Assembly (NCBI RefSeq): GCF_037975245.1
Contig: NC_092569.1
Location: 839,001-903,000, forward strand
Direction: 5' to 3'
Source of the DNA: Apostichopus japonicus
Lineage: Eukaryota; Echinodermata; Holothuroidea; Aspidochirotida; Stichopodidae
Length of the DNA: 64,000 bases
Positions 31,545-45,570 of the stretch are shown piece after piece. How positions within the stretch are numbered: position 1 is the first letter of the stretch; every line of letters begins with the position of its first letter. The notes under the pieces were generated by a model. That model ran no database searches and was not told the DNA's origin. It worked only from the letters and a program-made list of their open reading frames with translations. The position numbers were made by a program, and so were the translations under genes.

Positions 31545-34500
31545 ATGATCTTCATTAAAGGTGAACATCTTCACAGTGTGTGTAGTAGTAGTTCCACGAG
31601 ATTGTATATCTTCTTCGGGTTCGTATTATCTTTCATCCGTACTACGTATGGCGATTGCCTTCCTCCTCCGACATATGTTAACGCTTATCGCTTGCTTAAT
31701 GATGACTTCTCTGTGGGTTCGTCTATGGTTTATTTTTGCCAGTCTGGATACGTAATGGCAGGGAATGCCGACAGTGTCTTGCTTATCTGCAGTTCAGATG
31801 AAGTATGGATTGGTCCTAGTATCGATTGCTCCAAAAGTAAGGATCTATATTTATTTATCTTCCTTATAATACTAGAAATAATTTAGAAAAGACGAAACAT
31901 CCTTTAGTTTACGCCACACAGGCTCTGACCATTTTTAACAGGTTATGTTGCATTTATAATAACTTCCGAAAAGGATTATACGATTATGATAAATTTGGCA
32001 GACTAAGCGTATACCAGTAGAAATATGTATGAAAATACCGAATCACTGAAATACAGGCAACCTATAGAGTATCTATTCTCAATTATGAACATGGTTGAAT
32101 TTCCAACACAACGTCTCGTAAGGTACAGTAAAACTTAAGGTAAACCACGAGATTAATTGGGTACCATGGCAACAAAGATTTTGAAATATCGATACAATCT
32201 ACCATGGCAATGTCACCACTTTAGCCGGGACGTATTAACCTCATTTATAACGGAAGTATAAATAAGTCCTAATTATCCTAATTATGTATTACATAAAAGC
32301 CAATGTTCAGTTTATGCAAAAAATGTTTGGTTCTATTTAAATTTGTAAAAGATAGGTTGTGAATTCATGAAAATACTAGATTAAGAATTAATTTGTTGGT
32401 TGTTTATACTTGCCCATGTGAATGTTGTATATGTACATCTGTTGATCATTTGCAAAGTTAAAACAGGGTAAAATTGTAAGAGAATACGGTACGTCTGCTT
32501 AAAATAATATAAAGTTGTTGTAACATCAAAAACAGTTTACAATTTTTCTAAATATTTTTGTAAATGTTATATTATAGAAATATCGTGTTCCTTGCCAACA
32601 TCTCCTGCGTATGGAAGCTTTAGTGTAACTGATCCTACGTACAGCTTTCAAAGCAGTGCAAAATTCGAATGCGAGTCTGGATATCTTCCAGACGGATCTA
32701 CCAAAGTCGAGTGTTCTAGTAACGGCCAGTGGACAGAAAATAACAACGCTATTGACGAACCCATTTGCAAAAGTATGTCATAATTTCAATTGATGAATAT
32801 TCAAAGATAATATGAAATAAGATCTTTATCAATCACTGCCAATCTACGATGAAACTAAATCTATAGAATGCTCATTGAAGGCTAACATGATAATGACGTC
32901 GGCTCCCTCGGTTCACGCCTGATATTAATTCATTGTTAATTAATTAGTTCTAATAACACAAATTAACATGTTCGTTTAGGTGCAGTACCATTATAGGAAC
33001 ATCCAACACATTTGTACTTGACACATTTGAAAGTCTTACGTCTGTCGTTGACGTTTAGTGCTGATTCCAATGAGCTGACTTAATTGTCTGTGCTAGACTA
33101 CGTATCAAAGCCTCAATTACATAATGGAGGTGCCTTGTAATTATCTTGTCACCATCAAAAAATGTTTTTTTTTTATTATCAGAGTCATGTAAAGACGAGA
33201 AAAATCGATATTTGAACCATGAGTGCTACGAGTTGAGTTCCAATACAGGTGACTGGGAGTATGCAAAGTTACAATGTGACTCCAATACAGGGCGATTGGC
33301 GACAATAAAGGACTCGCATAGGCAATCCTTTGTGAAGGACTTACTCATTGGTGCAACCTTCTTAACCTGGATCGGTGGATATGAGCTGGACAGAGATTGG
33401 AAATATCCATCAGGTATGTTACTATGGTAACTGACTGTCTAATTAGTGAGAACGATTGACAAATTTTATTTGTGTTTTATTTCGCGCTATGCAGCTAAAA
33501 GTATACATTTTACGTGTCTAAATGGACTAGATTCGTACAACCTGTTTTCGACTGTGACGTGATAAATATCGTAAATGATATGAAGGTGTATGAAATCACA
33601 AGCAATGACGCTGCCAGACACCTACGAAGGAAAAACATATCACTCAAAATGTGTTGAAAGCTATGTGCGAAAACAAGATTGGTCAGAAGGTGTACCCATT
33701 GAACCATTCGCCACCATTTTTATGTCATAGTATAGTACAGTATATAGTACAGGGTTGTCCAACCTACGGCCCGCGGGCCACAGTCCGGACCCGCCGCAGG
33801 GTTGCGTCCGGCCCGCCAGAGATGCTCTACGGTGCGAAATTTTAGTGAGCAGATTTATTGATAACCATTTGAAGCTATATAATCAATCATTCGAACCTTC
33901 TGGGTCCAAAAAACTGCATACAGGTCAGTTTGTGACACTCTCAGCGGAGGGGGGGGGGGGCTGAACTTTAGGCCTATGCATCTGTATTATCAGGAAGGAA
34001 AATAAATCAGTGCGCTCCGCGCATTGCTCACATTTTGTTGCCTTGTGCTTCGGGCAAAAAAATCGAAAAATCGAGCGTAGGGTTCATGCGGCCCCCTCCT
34101 TCATCATAATCATTCCATGTGGCCCTCCTGTGCAAAAGGTTGGACAACCCTGATATAGTATATAGTTAAGTATATTATAGTACAGTGCATTACAGAGCAG
34201 TGCAGTACAGAACAGCACAGTACAATAAAGTACAGCACAGTACAGTTCAGTACAGCACAGTACGGTGCAGTACAGTACAGCACAGTGCAGTACAGTGTAG
34301 TAAAGTATATACCTTAAAATACCTCTTCCATTTTACCTAATCTATACTTGATATAACCCGGCAGGTATTCATGAGCATCACAAAAACAGGCTTTCCGTTG
34401 TCTTCCTAACCCTTGGAAATTAATAAACTACACTAAAACTATGTAAAATTAACAGAACTATAATTTATCTGATAAAAACGTACTAAAACGAAACAAAATG

Positions 34501-37500
34501 CCTTAAACAAAAGAAGAATTTGCTAGAGCAAATTTCTATACTTTACAGCCTTTTTCTGCATATATCTAACACAAATTAACGAAAATAACAAAGATACTAT
34601 AACTTTTGTTTCTTGTTACAGATGGAGAGTACGCAAACTATTTTAACTGGGCGCCGGGAGAACCGAGTACTTCATCCGAATCATGTGTTTATTTGAGCAA
34701 CGTGAATGGAGCAGGAAATGCTTTAAAATGGAATGATGAACAATGCTGGAAAAGTACAATCCCAATGGTTCCACCTGTCAGCAATTATGCAATTTGTGAA
34801 ACAAGTTAGTTTTTATATTATTCTACCATTTCAGGCAATATTTGTTATGACAACTAAGATTCTTTGAGATAAAAGTTTCGTCAGTGGCTGAGGAACATGA
34901 ATCAGTACATTGATCCAATCGAATTTAAAGATTAGCAATAATTGTTACCTTGGTTAAAGCGTGACCATATATGTCAATCATTTTACTTCATTCAATCCAA
35001 ACCTTCACACGAAAGTTACCTTGACTCAATCTTGAGTCAATGGTGTTAATATCATCGATTACTCACTTCACCACTGCATGAAGTATTAGATATATTGATT
35101 CTTACTATAAAGTTGGGCGATCAGCAGTGTGAGTCAACTGGTGCCATAATTCCATCGACTACTCATTTCATCCATACTTGAGATAGTCGATAACACTCAT
35201 AACACAGTCAATTGGAATCTTGAGTCAAATGGTGTTTAATATCATCGATTACTCACGTCATCAATACTTGAGATAGTCGATTCCTTATAAATACAGTCAA
35301 TCGGAATCTTGAGTCATCGGTACCTTAAGTTAATCGATTACTCAGTTCACGAATATTTGAATTAATCGATACCGTGGCATAATCTAGACCCTAATATTTA
35401 TATATAGCCTATCGATATATTTAGTCTAACAGTGTCTTAAGTGGATCGACTATTCACTTCCTCAATACTTAAATTAGTCGATACTATGGGATTGATTTGA
35501 TTTGATTGATCAATCGATTGCATTTTTATCCTTGAAAGGGTATCAAAACGTACCCGCAATGAAAGTATGGAACGTTGAAGTGAAGAGATGGAAATATGAT
35601 AGCCTAAACCACAATCGATGAAGTATATAAAAACAAATATGATTTACTTACTGCATTCAGATTGACTGAAGTACAGAACTTGTAAGGAAAACGGTAATAC
35701 CTAATGTGTTCTTTGTGTTTTTAACTTGATTTAGAGGAAAGTGAAATGCATTTTTCGAACAGAAATATCCGTACGATGTTATGAATTCGAGGATTCCTTC
35801 TTCATCATGACTCTAGTATAATAATACAGCTATACAATTCGGAATATAAGATACTTTTCTTTTTGTCTGTAGTTAAGAACTGTACTGTCGTCGGTACAAC
35901 ACACGATAAGTACCAGTACAAGGATAGCTGTCTTATTTTCCTGGATGATGTTGAAATCAATCAACCCATCGCAAAACTTGCTTGCACTGACGTAGACGCT
36001 AATGGGTATCTTGTAGAGATTAAATCTCAAGAAATGCAGTCTTTCATTGAGAGTGTGATTAATGATCAGTCCTACCAAACAGCCAACTGGTGGATTGGTC
36101 TCGAGGAAGGGGGTGATCGAACCTGGGCATGGATTGACGGTAGGAAATAAAGTAAATTCAAAAATATCATATTATTCTATTGCTCACCTTGACAATAGAT
36201 GCGACGGAAGAGGGGCCACTCTGGGAGTGACGCAAACCTCAAAGAATAGTGGGACATGTGAGTTGGGTTTCGGGACGCGGGGTGGGGGGGGGGGGGCGTG
36301 ACAAAGTTACATCCAAACTGTAAAAAATAAATGTACTCTCACTTTATTTTGCACCACAAATTCCGATATTGGAAAAAATCAACCAAAAGGTACAATTCAC
36401 TAGGATTTCATTATTATTTAATTGTTTCAACATTATGGCACTTTTTAATTAATTTTCCAACGAAACGGCATTTTTTCTGCATAACAAGAAGGGACATCTT
36501 ATTTACCAAAATGGATAAATAGATACATTTTTAAACAAAAAACAAGGGCACCTTTTTTATGAAAAGGAGGACCTTTTATTTTGGGGATACAACCCCTCCC
36601 TCCCCCCCCCCCCCCACACTCCTCTCACCTCGGTAGACAACTTGACTCGGATAAGGGTATTTTTCTTTGTCATTAATTCATCAACACTTAAATTCTAGTA
36701 GGACAAAGTTTGTGACTCGAACTACGACTTAAATAAAATAAGTTTTAACGAATTACGAGAAAGGGCTTTCTTATGTATTCTTTTCCAGATGAAAGAATCA
36801 ATGACTACTTTTGGGCACCTAATGAGCCAAACAATGAATTCGAACAATGTCTCAATCTTCTGCCAGATGAAGATTTTAAATGGAATGATGATAACTGTGG
36901 ATACATCGATCGAACCTACCTATGTCAATATGGTAACTTGGATTCTGTGTTATTCCTTAATAACTGGTCTTTATTATCAACTTTAATACTTTAATTGATT
37001 AAAATGGGTTCATGTTATCATTTATAGTTAAGGGCACAGTTTATGGTTAACTTAAAGAAAAAAAATCCTGTTAATATTTGTTTGTTGCATCTAAAACAGA
37101 CTGTTCGAAATAAATCGCAATATCACATATTCTCTGTTGAGTTTCATATTTTTAATTATAGATTAAACCTGAATTTTTTTAATTTCGTTGTCAAATCAGC
37201 AAAACAGAGAGACGGAAGTCAGATTAAATTGTTCCATCTAATTCCATGGTTCAATTTGTACTAATATAACGAGAATGTTAGTTTTTGACATAGTTTTAGA
37301 AATTTCCAATGTGTCCATCCGAATAACAAGATAAGTGCACAAGTCTTGATGTTGGGAAGGATCGTTCACTTTAAAATATGACTTGAACAGAGTTTTTATC
37401 ATGAATAAAAAGAATGCTAAATTTACCCCAAAATATGCTGCGTATATTATTGACAGTATATAATATATAATTGTGTAATGTTTAGTCCTGAACAGTTTGT

Positions 37501-40500
37501 AGAGCTCGTCAAAATTAATCATTCGCGTGTGCATTGCTTTTCTTTTTGCATACATAGGGCAAACAAAGTGTGGAAATCCTGGGGCGCCGTTCAATGGCAA
37601 CTCCTCCTCATCCCAAGCTTCATTCAACGTTGGAGAAACTATAGATTTCTACTGCAATGATGGTTATATCTTAGATGACTTGTCCTTGGAACGCTTAACA
37701 TGTCAAAACGACAGCAGTTGGAGCGATGTCCTTCCTTCTTGCGAAAGTAACACACCTAATTCCACACTTAAAGTTCTTAATCTACAAAATGTCATCAGCT
37801 AATCGTCATACGACTAGTAATAGCTCAATTCTATAAAAGATAAGTTTCTATATTAAGTAAATATTTATCTAAACGATAAGCAATGAAGTAGTCGTAATTA
37901 AATCAATTTAAATTGAAGGCTGTGAACTTAATATTGTGCCTCAAGTCGTCATTAGAAACGACACGGCATAAAGATTTTTCCATTTTTCAAATAAATGATA
38001 TCGTCTAATTTGATTTGCCCTCATCCTCATAGGGATTACATGCAGTGGGTCAATTCCAGATATTCCATATGCATCTAATACAACGGTGTCTGAAGAATAT
38101 CGCGGTATTGTTTATTACTTTTGTACGGAAAACTACTATCTCAGCGGTTATCCGGTTTCTGTTTGTCAAGCAGACGGTAGTTGGTCTACGCCAAACATGA
38201 CTTGCAAAGGTAGGTCTAGTCATGCTGTAACTACGTATCAAATGATACCATGAAAGCTACTAAATGATCCATTCACAACAAATGCTATTTTTTTCTTTGT
38301 AATCGGTTTCAAGTCACGAATGTCGCTGTCAATAATGCATTAAACTAGTTAAGATATTTAATTGTAGTGTGATACAATTTTATACACAAAACCATCTTTA
38401 ATTGACCAAAATTAATACATTTCGTGCCTTTCTTTTCCTATCTACCTAATATCGTATTTTTGCAGACCCTTTTTCATTTTTGTTTCTGCTCAAATATTAT
38501 TTCATTCTCACCATCAAACGATAATTTAAGACTACTGCGGAGGGGATACAGTTAACGCATTGGTAAAAACCGAGCCCCTTTCACAACCAAGAGGAAATTG
38601 GCGACTCAACCTTACGGTGCCTTATGTCTTAAAGATAATTTATTTTTTTTCTTTATCTTTATTCAAATATCTTTATCTTTATTCAAATATTCCCACTTCC
38701 GTAGAGATGATTTCAACTACGCAACAAACTTCTACAGAAGACTTCACCACCCTTCTTCCTTCTCTGCCTTCTACTGAAATGGAACATAGAACACCTGACT
38801 TTTTAACAGAAGTAACATTGGAAACAAGTGAAGGACCATCATATACGAGAACGGTATTTATCGACACCACGACAGCAGATGCAGTGACATCGCCCGAATT
38901 AAAGACCAACACAGAACACACCACGGAGAGAGAAATAGCAGTCACAGTTGATCCACTGGATGCATCTGACCTACCGACAGAGGCCTTGAACACCATCCTA
39001 ACAGAAGAAGGTACTGAAGTTACTTTACCACGACGTACAGACTATACCACTCCACCAAATTTCATATCAACATTTGAAACCACCGATGTACTCACTGGAA
39101 TATCTTCAATCAAAGATATTACTGACACCACGTCTGTTCAAATTACGGAATATGTTAGTAACGAAAATATTATTTCAACTGATAGTAATTTATCAACGAC
39201 GAAAGGATCGGAAAATGTTACAGATAACAAGGATTCCACAAATCTCACTAATTCTGTATCTACTTTTGACATCAGCACACTTCAAACAGAGTGGAGTACT
39301 CAAAGTCCTTCCAGTTCGGATGCTGTTTCAACGACACCATCCATCCACAAAGGGACGAGAACGCAAGAGCCGACTGGGTCATCTTCATTGCCCACGGAAA
39401 TATCGTCGCCTCTCTTGAGCACCTTTGGTGATATTGAAACTACCATTAACAGCGACAGGACGACAAACTTTGATGATTCTTCATCGACAAATTCGTCTCC
39501 TCCATCTCCCAAAACGATATCATCGACGTCGACAGGGTTAACAGAGTCGTCCATCTTCACGTCATCTACGACAGTCGAGGGTCCTCGTTCAGAATCTACT
39601 GATAACATGGAAGCTACGACTATCATAGATAAGAGGACACACATTGATGTTTCTACATCGACGGGTAAGGCAATCAGCACCAAGCAAACACCAGCTTCCA
39701 GCACCACGACAAACATTGATGTTTCTACATTGACGGGTAAGGCAGTCAGCACCAAGCAAACACCAGCCACCAGCACCACCGAGACGTCAACATTTACAAC
39801 TAGTCAAGAAATAGTCATCTCTGAAAGACAGACGACTCAAAACCCTATCGTGACAAGAAAACACACCACAATACGGCATCCAAAATCCTCCATAGTACCT
39901 CCTACATTTATTGCAGCTACGTCATTATTTACCGAAGAATATCGCACAGATGAGTTGACAACAACACCTGACTCTGCATTTCTAGATACAAGTGTTATTT
40001 ATGAAACATTTACATCAGTGGGAGTGACAACAAATCTGAAAGAGCTAATAACTTCTCGCCGTGTTTATACCGAGCCATCGTCTGGAGAGCCTTCATCCCA
40101 GTCTCAATCTGTGGCGTACTCTAAGGAACCTGCAACCTCAAAAGAGCCACCTAACAAAGGTTTGTGAAGACTCTTTTTTTATATCAATAGATATTAGAAT
40201 GATCTTTCTAGTCAGTCTCTTGAGTATCTGCGAAAGTAAGTTATGTAAGTTTCTTTCTATAAAGTAGATTACTAGACTCTAGTAGACAACATATAAAAGA
40301 AACTGATGGACAACTTGTAACTTGCATTTCGGAACGCATGTTGCGCTGTCTTATTTTCTGTTGTGGTGTTATTTTGTGAAGTGATGTGCTTGCTTGTGTT
40401 TTGATGTTCTTGTGTTTGTTGTGCTGTACTTTGCCGTGAAGTAATATACAGTGCAACAACGTGCTGTGAATATCTTATTTTTATTCTGCTGCGTTGAGTT

Positions 40501-42770
40501 ACGCTATGTTACATGGCCTCATGTCATATGCTATCGGTCCAACCAGGCACATAAATGTGGATCTCGGCGATTTTGCAGAGGACGCTGTAATATCGCATTG
40601 GTTCAAGTTTACTGACTAAGCTTGCACTTAGTTTACCGGATACGATTGAAAAGTAGAACTGCATTTGCCTGCAAATGCGCAGTATTGTAGTGTGCGTGGA
40701 GTGCTTGCAGTATTAGGAAGAACTTTTCGGTTGTTCATGGTGTTATTTTTTGGGCGGACAACCCACCAGGGAGTTTAGTCATGTAGGTACCTAAAAAGTG
40801 AGGGCGCTTGTGAGCGCCGTGAATCAGAGCCGTATATAGAGATATACGGCTCTGCCGTGAATGGCTTATAGAATAAGTTGACTGCGCAGCTAGCCTCTGA
40901 AACTGCAAATGGACAGCGACTATATGAAACTTATAATGTTCCAACGTCTAGTCATGTAGGTATCGTTTCATTGGCAAGTAATGCCAATATTGTATCGTGC
41001 AGTATTATACGGTACTGGATAGGGTTAGTAAAATTGTACCGTTCAACGCGAAAAGGTGCATTAAATTATGTAACATTTTTGCTCTTTAATGTTAAATATT
41101 TATATACTACACTATGTCTCATAAAGATATTCACAAAGTTTTCACATGACCAATAACTTCGCATTTTTCGATTATTTCTAAGACTGAAGTTAACTTGTTT
41201 ATCTTTTAACTTTCGCTTTTACCTTTACATCAGAGTTACAAATTCTTGAACTCATGCCTTTCTCGTTATTTCCACAGGATTGATTATAGGTTTGTCTGTG
41301 GCTTCATGTGTCGTTTTTCTGACGCTATGCGCCTGGATTTTATTGTTCGTTGGACTGGGTAAATCCCCGGGGTAAGATTCTAGTCTTAATCAGTTTTAAC
41401 TCCCAAATGTGCCTTTTTTACACTGGTCATGAGAAAACTAACTTTGCATGTAGTTATGTGCGCAATATTGGGGATGCGTGTATTTCAGACTTAGTTCAAT
41501 GTGAAAGTATTAGCTTTGATTTGAAGACAATTCGGTTTGGCAATTTGGACAACAAAAAGAACCCTTTCAATTTCTTCAGCTACTTATCAAATGCTATATG
41601 TACATTTATGAGCAAGATTCCTCTAAATTAAATTATGTGTATTAAATTCTTATTTCAAGTTTTCGTATTTAAACGGTAGCGGAATATGTTGACGTAAAGA
41701 ACATGAAACTAAAACCAGGGACTAGACCCTCCCTGCTTAAAAGCTACGAGGAGAATCGTTTGAGAATACAGATATATAACAATTCCTTTTCTTTGTTGTA
41801 GCCTTTGAAACTGATAAGGTATAATTATGCACGTTAGCATTGTATCACCGAAAGAAAGAAGTTTGATATAAACGAGATAAAACAAGACAAAAGAGAGAAA
41901 TTGTAGGACTGACCAATATGCATGCCCGTTAACAGCTTGTCCTGACATCCCACAATTATCTATGAATTCAAAGGCAGTTTAAAGGGCATATTTTGGGGGC
42001 TTATTAGAATCGATAAAACAATGGGTTAACACACCGTGGAATCGACGTCATCGTCATTTTAATTTTAAAGGAAATTCTAGCGATTTAGCATATTTAAAAG
42101 ATAAATGTCTTGAAAACGGAAATAGCTATGTAGATGAAAAATCAGACTATGGTATTTCAAGACTTGACTCCTCTCTGACACCGTGTTATTGAGTCATGCC
42201 AATACTCCAGCTAATACAAAGAACGTTGTCGTTACCAAGCAGACTTCTGGCATGCAGTTATGATGACATAGCACATGTAAGCTATCAAGCATTTTGGACA
42301 AACCTGCAGTAATACTCACCAGTAACAGGATACAGTCTAAATGCTGACGAATGCATTTATGCAACAACCTAGAGCAAACCCAGGGAAGACAATTTCCCTT
42401 TGCTACCTCACATGAAACGGGAGAAAAATTCTAGTATCAATTCACAAACAAAACATGCTGGGAGTGAACGTAGTACGCTGAATTTATTTTTTTATTTGTT
42501 TCATATTATAGAGACTTTATATGTTAGACGATTGATTTTTTCATTATTTGCAGATTACTGGCTAGAAACAAAGTAGCCCCGCTCGAACCATCGTCTGCTG
42601 TAACAGAGGAAGCAAATGAGACTGTTCATGGAGAAGATAATCCAAAATGGGCAAAACCACCCACGACAGATAACCTTCAAATGAGCAATATTCAGAAACC
42701 TACTGATAGCAACCAAAATAGTTCTACCTCATATTTATACAACAAACAACAAACCATAGATTATATCTGA
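31545..42770 (+). CDS. Sushi/C-type lectin/mucin type I membrane receptor, copy 1
   Basis: Eleven exons: 31545-31836, 32578-32772, 33183-33413, 34622-34804, 35873-36139, 36789-36932, 37558-37746, 38033-38209, 38705-40159, 41278-41371 and 42554-42770, coding for 1147 residues. Order: signal peptide (LYIFFGFVLSFIRTTYG), CCP1 (38-97), CCP2 (98-162), lectin domain 1 (163-300, EPS and WND motifs), lectin domain 2 (301-437, EPN and WND, with WWIGLEEG), CCP3 (438-500), CCP4 (501-559), a 485-residue Ser/Thr-rich stalk, one membrane helix (LIIGLSVASCVVFLTLCAWI) and a 72-residue tail ending SYLYNKQQTIDYI. EPN plus WND is the mannose-type calcium-dependent sugar-binding set, so domain 2 should bind sugar; EPS in domain 1 is atypical. 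Splices are phase 1 up to the helix. It is likely a cell-surface pattern-recognition or adhesion receptor. The start codon is the first ATG giving a leader with the CCP in frame. Confidence 0.92.
33750..34152. mobile_element. hAT MITE, intact ends and target duplication
   Basis: Perfect 15-base inverted ends, CAGGGTTGTCCAACC and GGTTGGACAACCCTG, bound a 403-base element. The 8-base duplication ATATAGTA flanks it at 33742-33749 and 34153-34160. The subterminal GCCCGCGGGCC is typical of hAT-derived MITEs. It sits in the intron that splits lectin domain 1 of receptor gene 1. Confidence 0.95.
34165..34310. repeat. Degenerate 5-bp repeat (ACAGT/GCAGT)n
   Basis: Pentameric ACAGT-like units, with GCAGT variants, run directly after the hAT MITE. 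The MITE's target duplication ATATAGTA lies at the edge of this simple repeat. Confidence 0.85.
34980..35520. repeat. Degenerate ~110-bp tandem repeat rich in ATCGATTACTCA
   Basis: About five diverged units share ATCGATTACTCA, TTGAGATAGTCGAT and CAATCTTGAGTCAA words in the same order. Spacing varies by tens of bases, so the array is old. It lies in the intron between the two lectin domains of receptor gene 1. Confidence 0.75.
38660..38700 (+). repeat. Duplicated pyrimidine tract before the mucin exon
   Basis: A 20-base CTTTATCTTTATTCAAATAT unit occurs twice in tandem immediately before the acceptor of the large stalk exon of receptor gene 1. It duplicates the polypyrimidine/branch region. 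Confidence 0.85.
39640..39780 (+). repeat. Tandem repeat inside receptor gene 1 stalk
   Basis: A 66-base in-frame unit encoding IDVSTxTGKAxSTKQTPAxS is present twice, which shows that the stalk grows by internal duplication. Confidence 0.85.
40825..40854. repeat. Perfect hairpin with 13-bp arms
   Basis: CAGAGCCGTATAT and its exact reverse complement are separated by AGAG, in the intron after the stalk exon of receptor gene 1. The word GTCATGTAGGTA occurs on both sides of it (40778 and 40953), so it may belong to a small unidentified element. Confidence 0.7.
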
Positions 42771-43207
42771 GTGTTATGTTTACCCAGAAATTAATATTTT
42801 ACTTCAGTTTCACAATTTGTGAGATGCAAATTCTCTGTACTGTATTAAAGGATAGTAAGTCGCTAACTAGAGACCACTTCATGCATGTAACCACATACTA
42901 TAGATTTCTTAGTTAGAATGATAACTATGAAATCACGTAAGAGTCGTAGTAACACAAATTAGTTTAAATTAACTCACTCACCGTGTACCTGCAATAGCGG
43001 CACTCCAGCTACGTCCAAAATTAGTAGAGGGCGCTTTCATATTGGTTGTATCTAGTTTCGAGAATGCACCGATCTGAACTCGCCCTCTTTAGAAACTCTG
43101 GAGAGCCCCATTGGAATGAATATTATCTTGCCAAAAGTTAGAAAACTCGCAGATCGTGAGAGTTATACTTATATAAATAAATAAATAATAATTATAGGTG
43201 TGTAATA

Positions 43208-43266
43208 TTATATATTATATATATACATATATATATTTATATATATATATATATTATATATATATA

Positions 43267-43308
<42 letters not shown>

Positions 43309-43315
43309 TATAATG
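43208..43315. repeat. (AT)n microsatellite
   Basis: An AT dinucleotide tract with a few TTT interruptions, downstream of receptor gene 1. Confidence 0.95.
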
Positions 43316-44732
43316 TATATATTGAAATTGAAATTGTATATATATTTTTTTTTAAGTGGAAACTATACTATACCAAGAAGTATTTAATGTCAAGATTATT
43401 GAAATAAAATAGAATAATTACATTCCAATAATGATAACTTGCACCATCGAAGAGAAGACATCTTCAAAGTTTTCCACGACTGACGAGTGAATTGAAGGGG
43501 GAATGAACCCTCCTCTACCCATATGAGCCATATGAGCACGCCAGTGACTGAGAACGTACGAGTCGAGATTTGCAGCAAAATAATCGAAATAACTTTTTTT
43601 TACAGACTACCTAACTTGAGATGATACAATTTAACCAAAGATGAAATAAATATTATATATCATCATATGCATTTTCCATTTCTTTCTGAAGTCATCCCGG
43701 TACAGAGTATATCTACCGCGACCCCCCCCCCCCCTCACAACTTACCTCACCCCCAACGGAACACGCCAAACCCCGAGATAAGTGACATCTGATGCTAAAT
43801 ATCGCAATTGAAGAGCATTATAATGTCGAGTCGTGATGTCTTTACTTGTTTTCTGTCTTAAAGAGAGAATGCAAAATTCGGTCTGACAAATCTGTCTATA
43901 ACGATCGCCTTGTTATTGGCAATTATGCAATGGGTATAACCACCCCCTTCCCCCTGCCCCTCACCTCCCCTCCCCCTTTCTCATCTCCGATCGATTCACA
44001 TTCTACAGTGTACATGCAGTAGCAGGTCTTCTTCATAGATAATTAGTCTCCATTGTGTGACGTCATGCATCGTTTTGCATACCTAATTACCAAACCTCTA
44101 CCCAGGAGTAGAGGAGCAGGAGAAAGAGGAACAGGGTGAATATGTCCCCAGTTTTGTGAGGTCAAAATATCCTCAAGAATGAACAGTTTCATAAATAAGA
44201 TATAACGTTGGGTAATAAACTAGTCCCCCTTGGCCATGGTTGTAACGGCATTTCAGGAATTCTATTGTTATTTAAAAAATACTTTTTTTTTAAACATTGA
44301 AGTTCCCACTGCCCTTCGACGTTGGTTCCTCCCTCTTCAACCCCCTCTCGTCATCCTTACCGCAAGCCATTACTTTGTTACTTTTAGAATTCATAATGAG
44401 ACATTTCCTTAATAATCTGCAAATTATTATATTTCTTTATTAAAAGAATATAATGGGCCATTGTATCCTAAAACCGAAAAGTAAACGTTATTGATTGTAA
44501 ATTCTGTAGGAATGTGAAATGCAAGTGCATTTGGATAATAAAAGTAACTAAGCAATATTTCGTGGTATGTCAAAGGTCGTCAGATTTGTAACCTTCTGTC
44601 CTGAGTTTTACCTTCTGTGTCCCTCCCTCTATAAACGTCATGAAAATGACCCTCTACTCATTCCCTACCTTATACACAACGAAACAATCGTTTTATCGAA
44701 GTAAAAATAGGGGATGTACTAGAAACGATTGG

Positions 44733-45570
44733 TGTGTGTCTGTCCTTAAAGCTAAGCTCAACGTTCCAACATACTACACACGAAAGGTGTGTCTCTGTCC
44801 TTAAAGCTAAGCTATCGAAATTGAACTAGGAAGAATGCTGACACAGTATATCGCCTTGTGTTTGAGCAGTGAAGCTTTGAAAAATGTGAGGGCGCTTTGC
44901 GTTGTACGACAAAAAGCTAGATCAGTTATACGTCTTCATAAAAACATTGTGCAATCGACTTTTGAACTTGAATTTTATTTTACCCGTTCTTTGTCGAAAT
45001 AGTAGGTGTACTTCTCACAACAGAGACAATTTTTGACGACCAGAGTGGTACGTACTATACTCCAAAACTTACGAAACAAATTTGAGAACTTCTAATGGCT
45101 CGAGCAAGTGGAGTGTTTTATGCCACTTTCAATGTCTGGATAATGTCATTTCCGGTATCTGAGCGGCACATGGCAAACATTTTTCTTACTTGTATAATTT
45201 TAGTGCTCCAATCAGATAGTGTCATAGTTGTCCCTGGAAAATACGGTGAAAATGCTACCGTCCCTCCCAGCCCACCCCCCCCCCCTCAACCCTTCCCAGA
45301 CGCCCACGCACCTACTTTGTGTAATATTTTCACACTAGTCTGTGCATGCAGTTAACAGTTAATGTTGCAAAGACGTAGTGTTTGTATTACGCGACGGTAC
45401 TTTCTTGCCGTAGAAAGCAAAGCGCCATCAGTTGGATGAGTGGCTTCAGTATATGTCGCATGACGTCATTCTCCCTACTTCAATTTCTATGAGCTAAGCT
45501 CAACGTTACTGCATACAACAAACGAAGGGTGCGTGTGTCTGTTCTAAAAGCTAACCTCAACGTTACTCTA
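44733..45570 (+). repeat. Recurring CTTAAAGCTAAGCTCAACGTT word upstream of receptor gene 2
   Basis: The block GTGTGTCTGTCCTTAAAGCT, followed by AAGCTCAACGTT, occurs at about 44733 and 44785. Partial copies lie at about 45491 and 45525-45560. All lie within 1 kb upstream of the first coding exon. They could be a spaced minisatellite or repeated regulatory sites; the sequence alone does not decide. Confidence 0.55.

Noticed and set aside
38679-39779. Minus-strand frames opposite the mucin exon
   Set aside because: The repetitive Thr/Ser codon bias leaves the antisense open; there is no splice or start support.
43198-43407. YIYIYI-type frames over AT microsatellites (also at 17068, 24411, 50008 and 61466)
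   Set aside because: Dinucleotide repeats translate this way in any frame.
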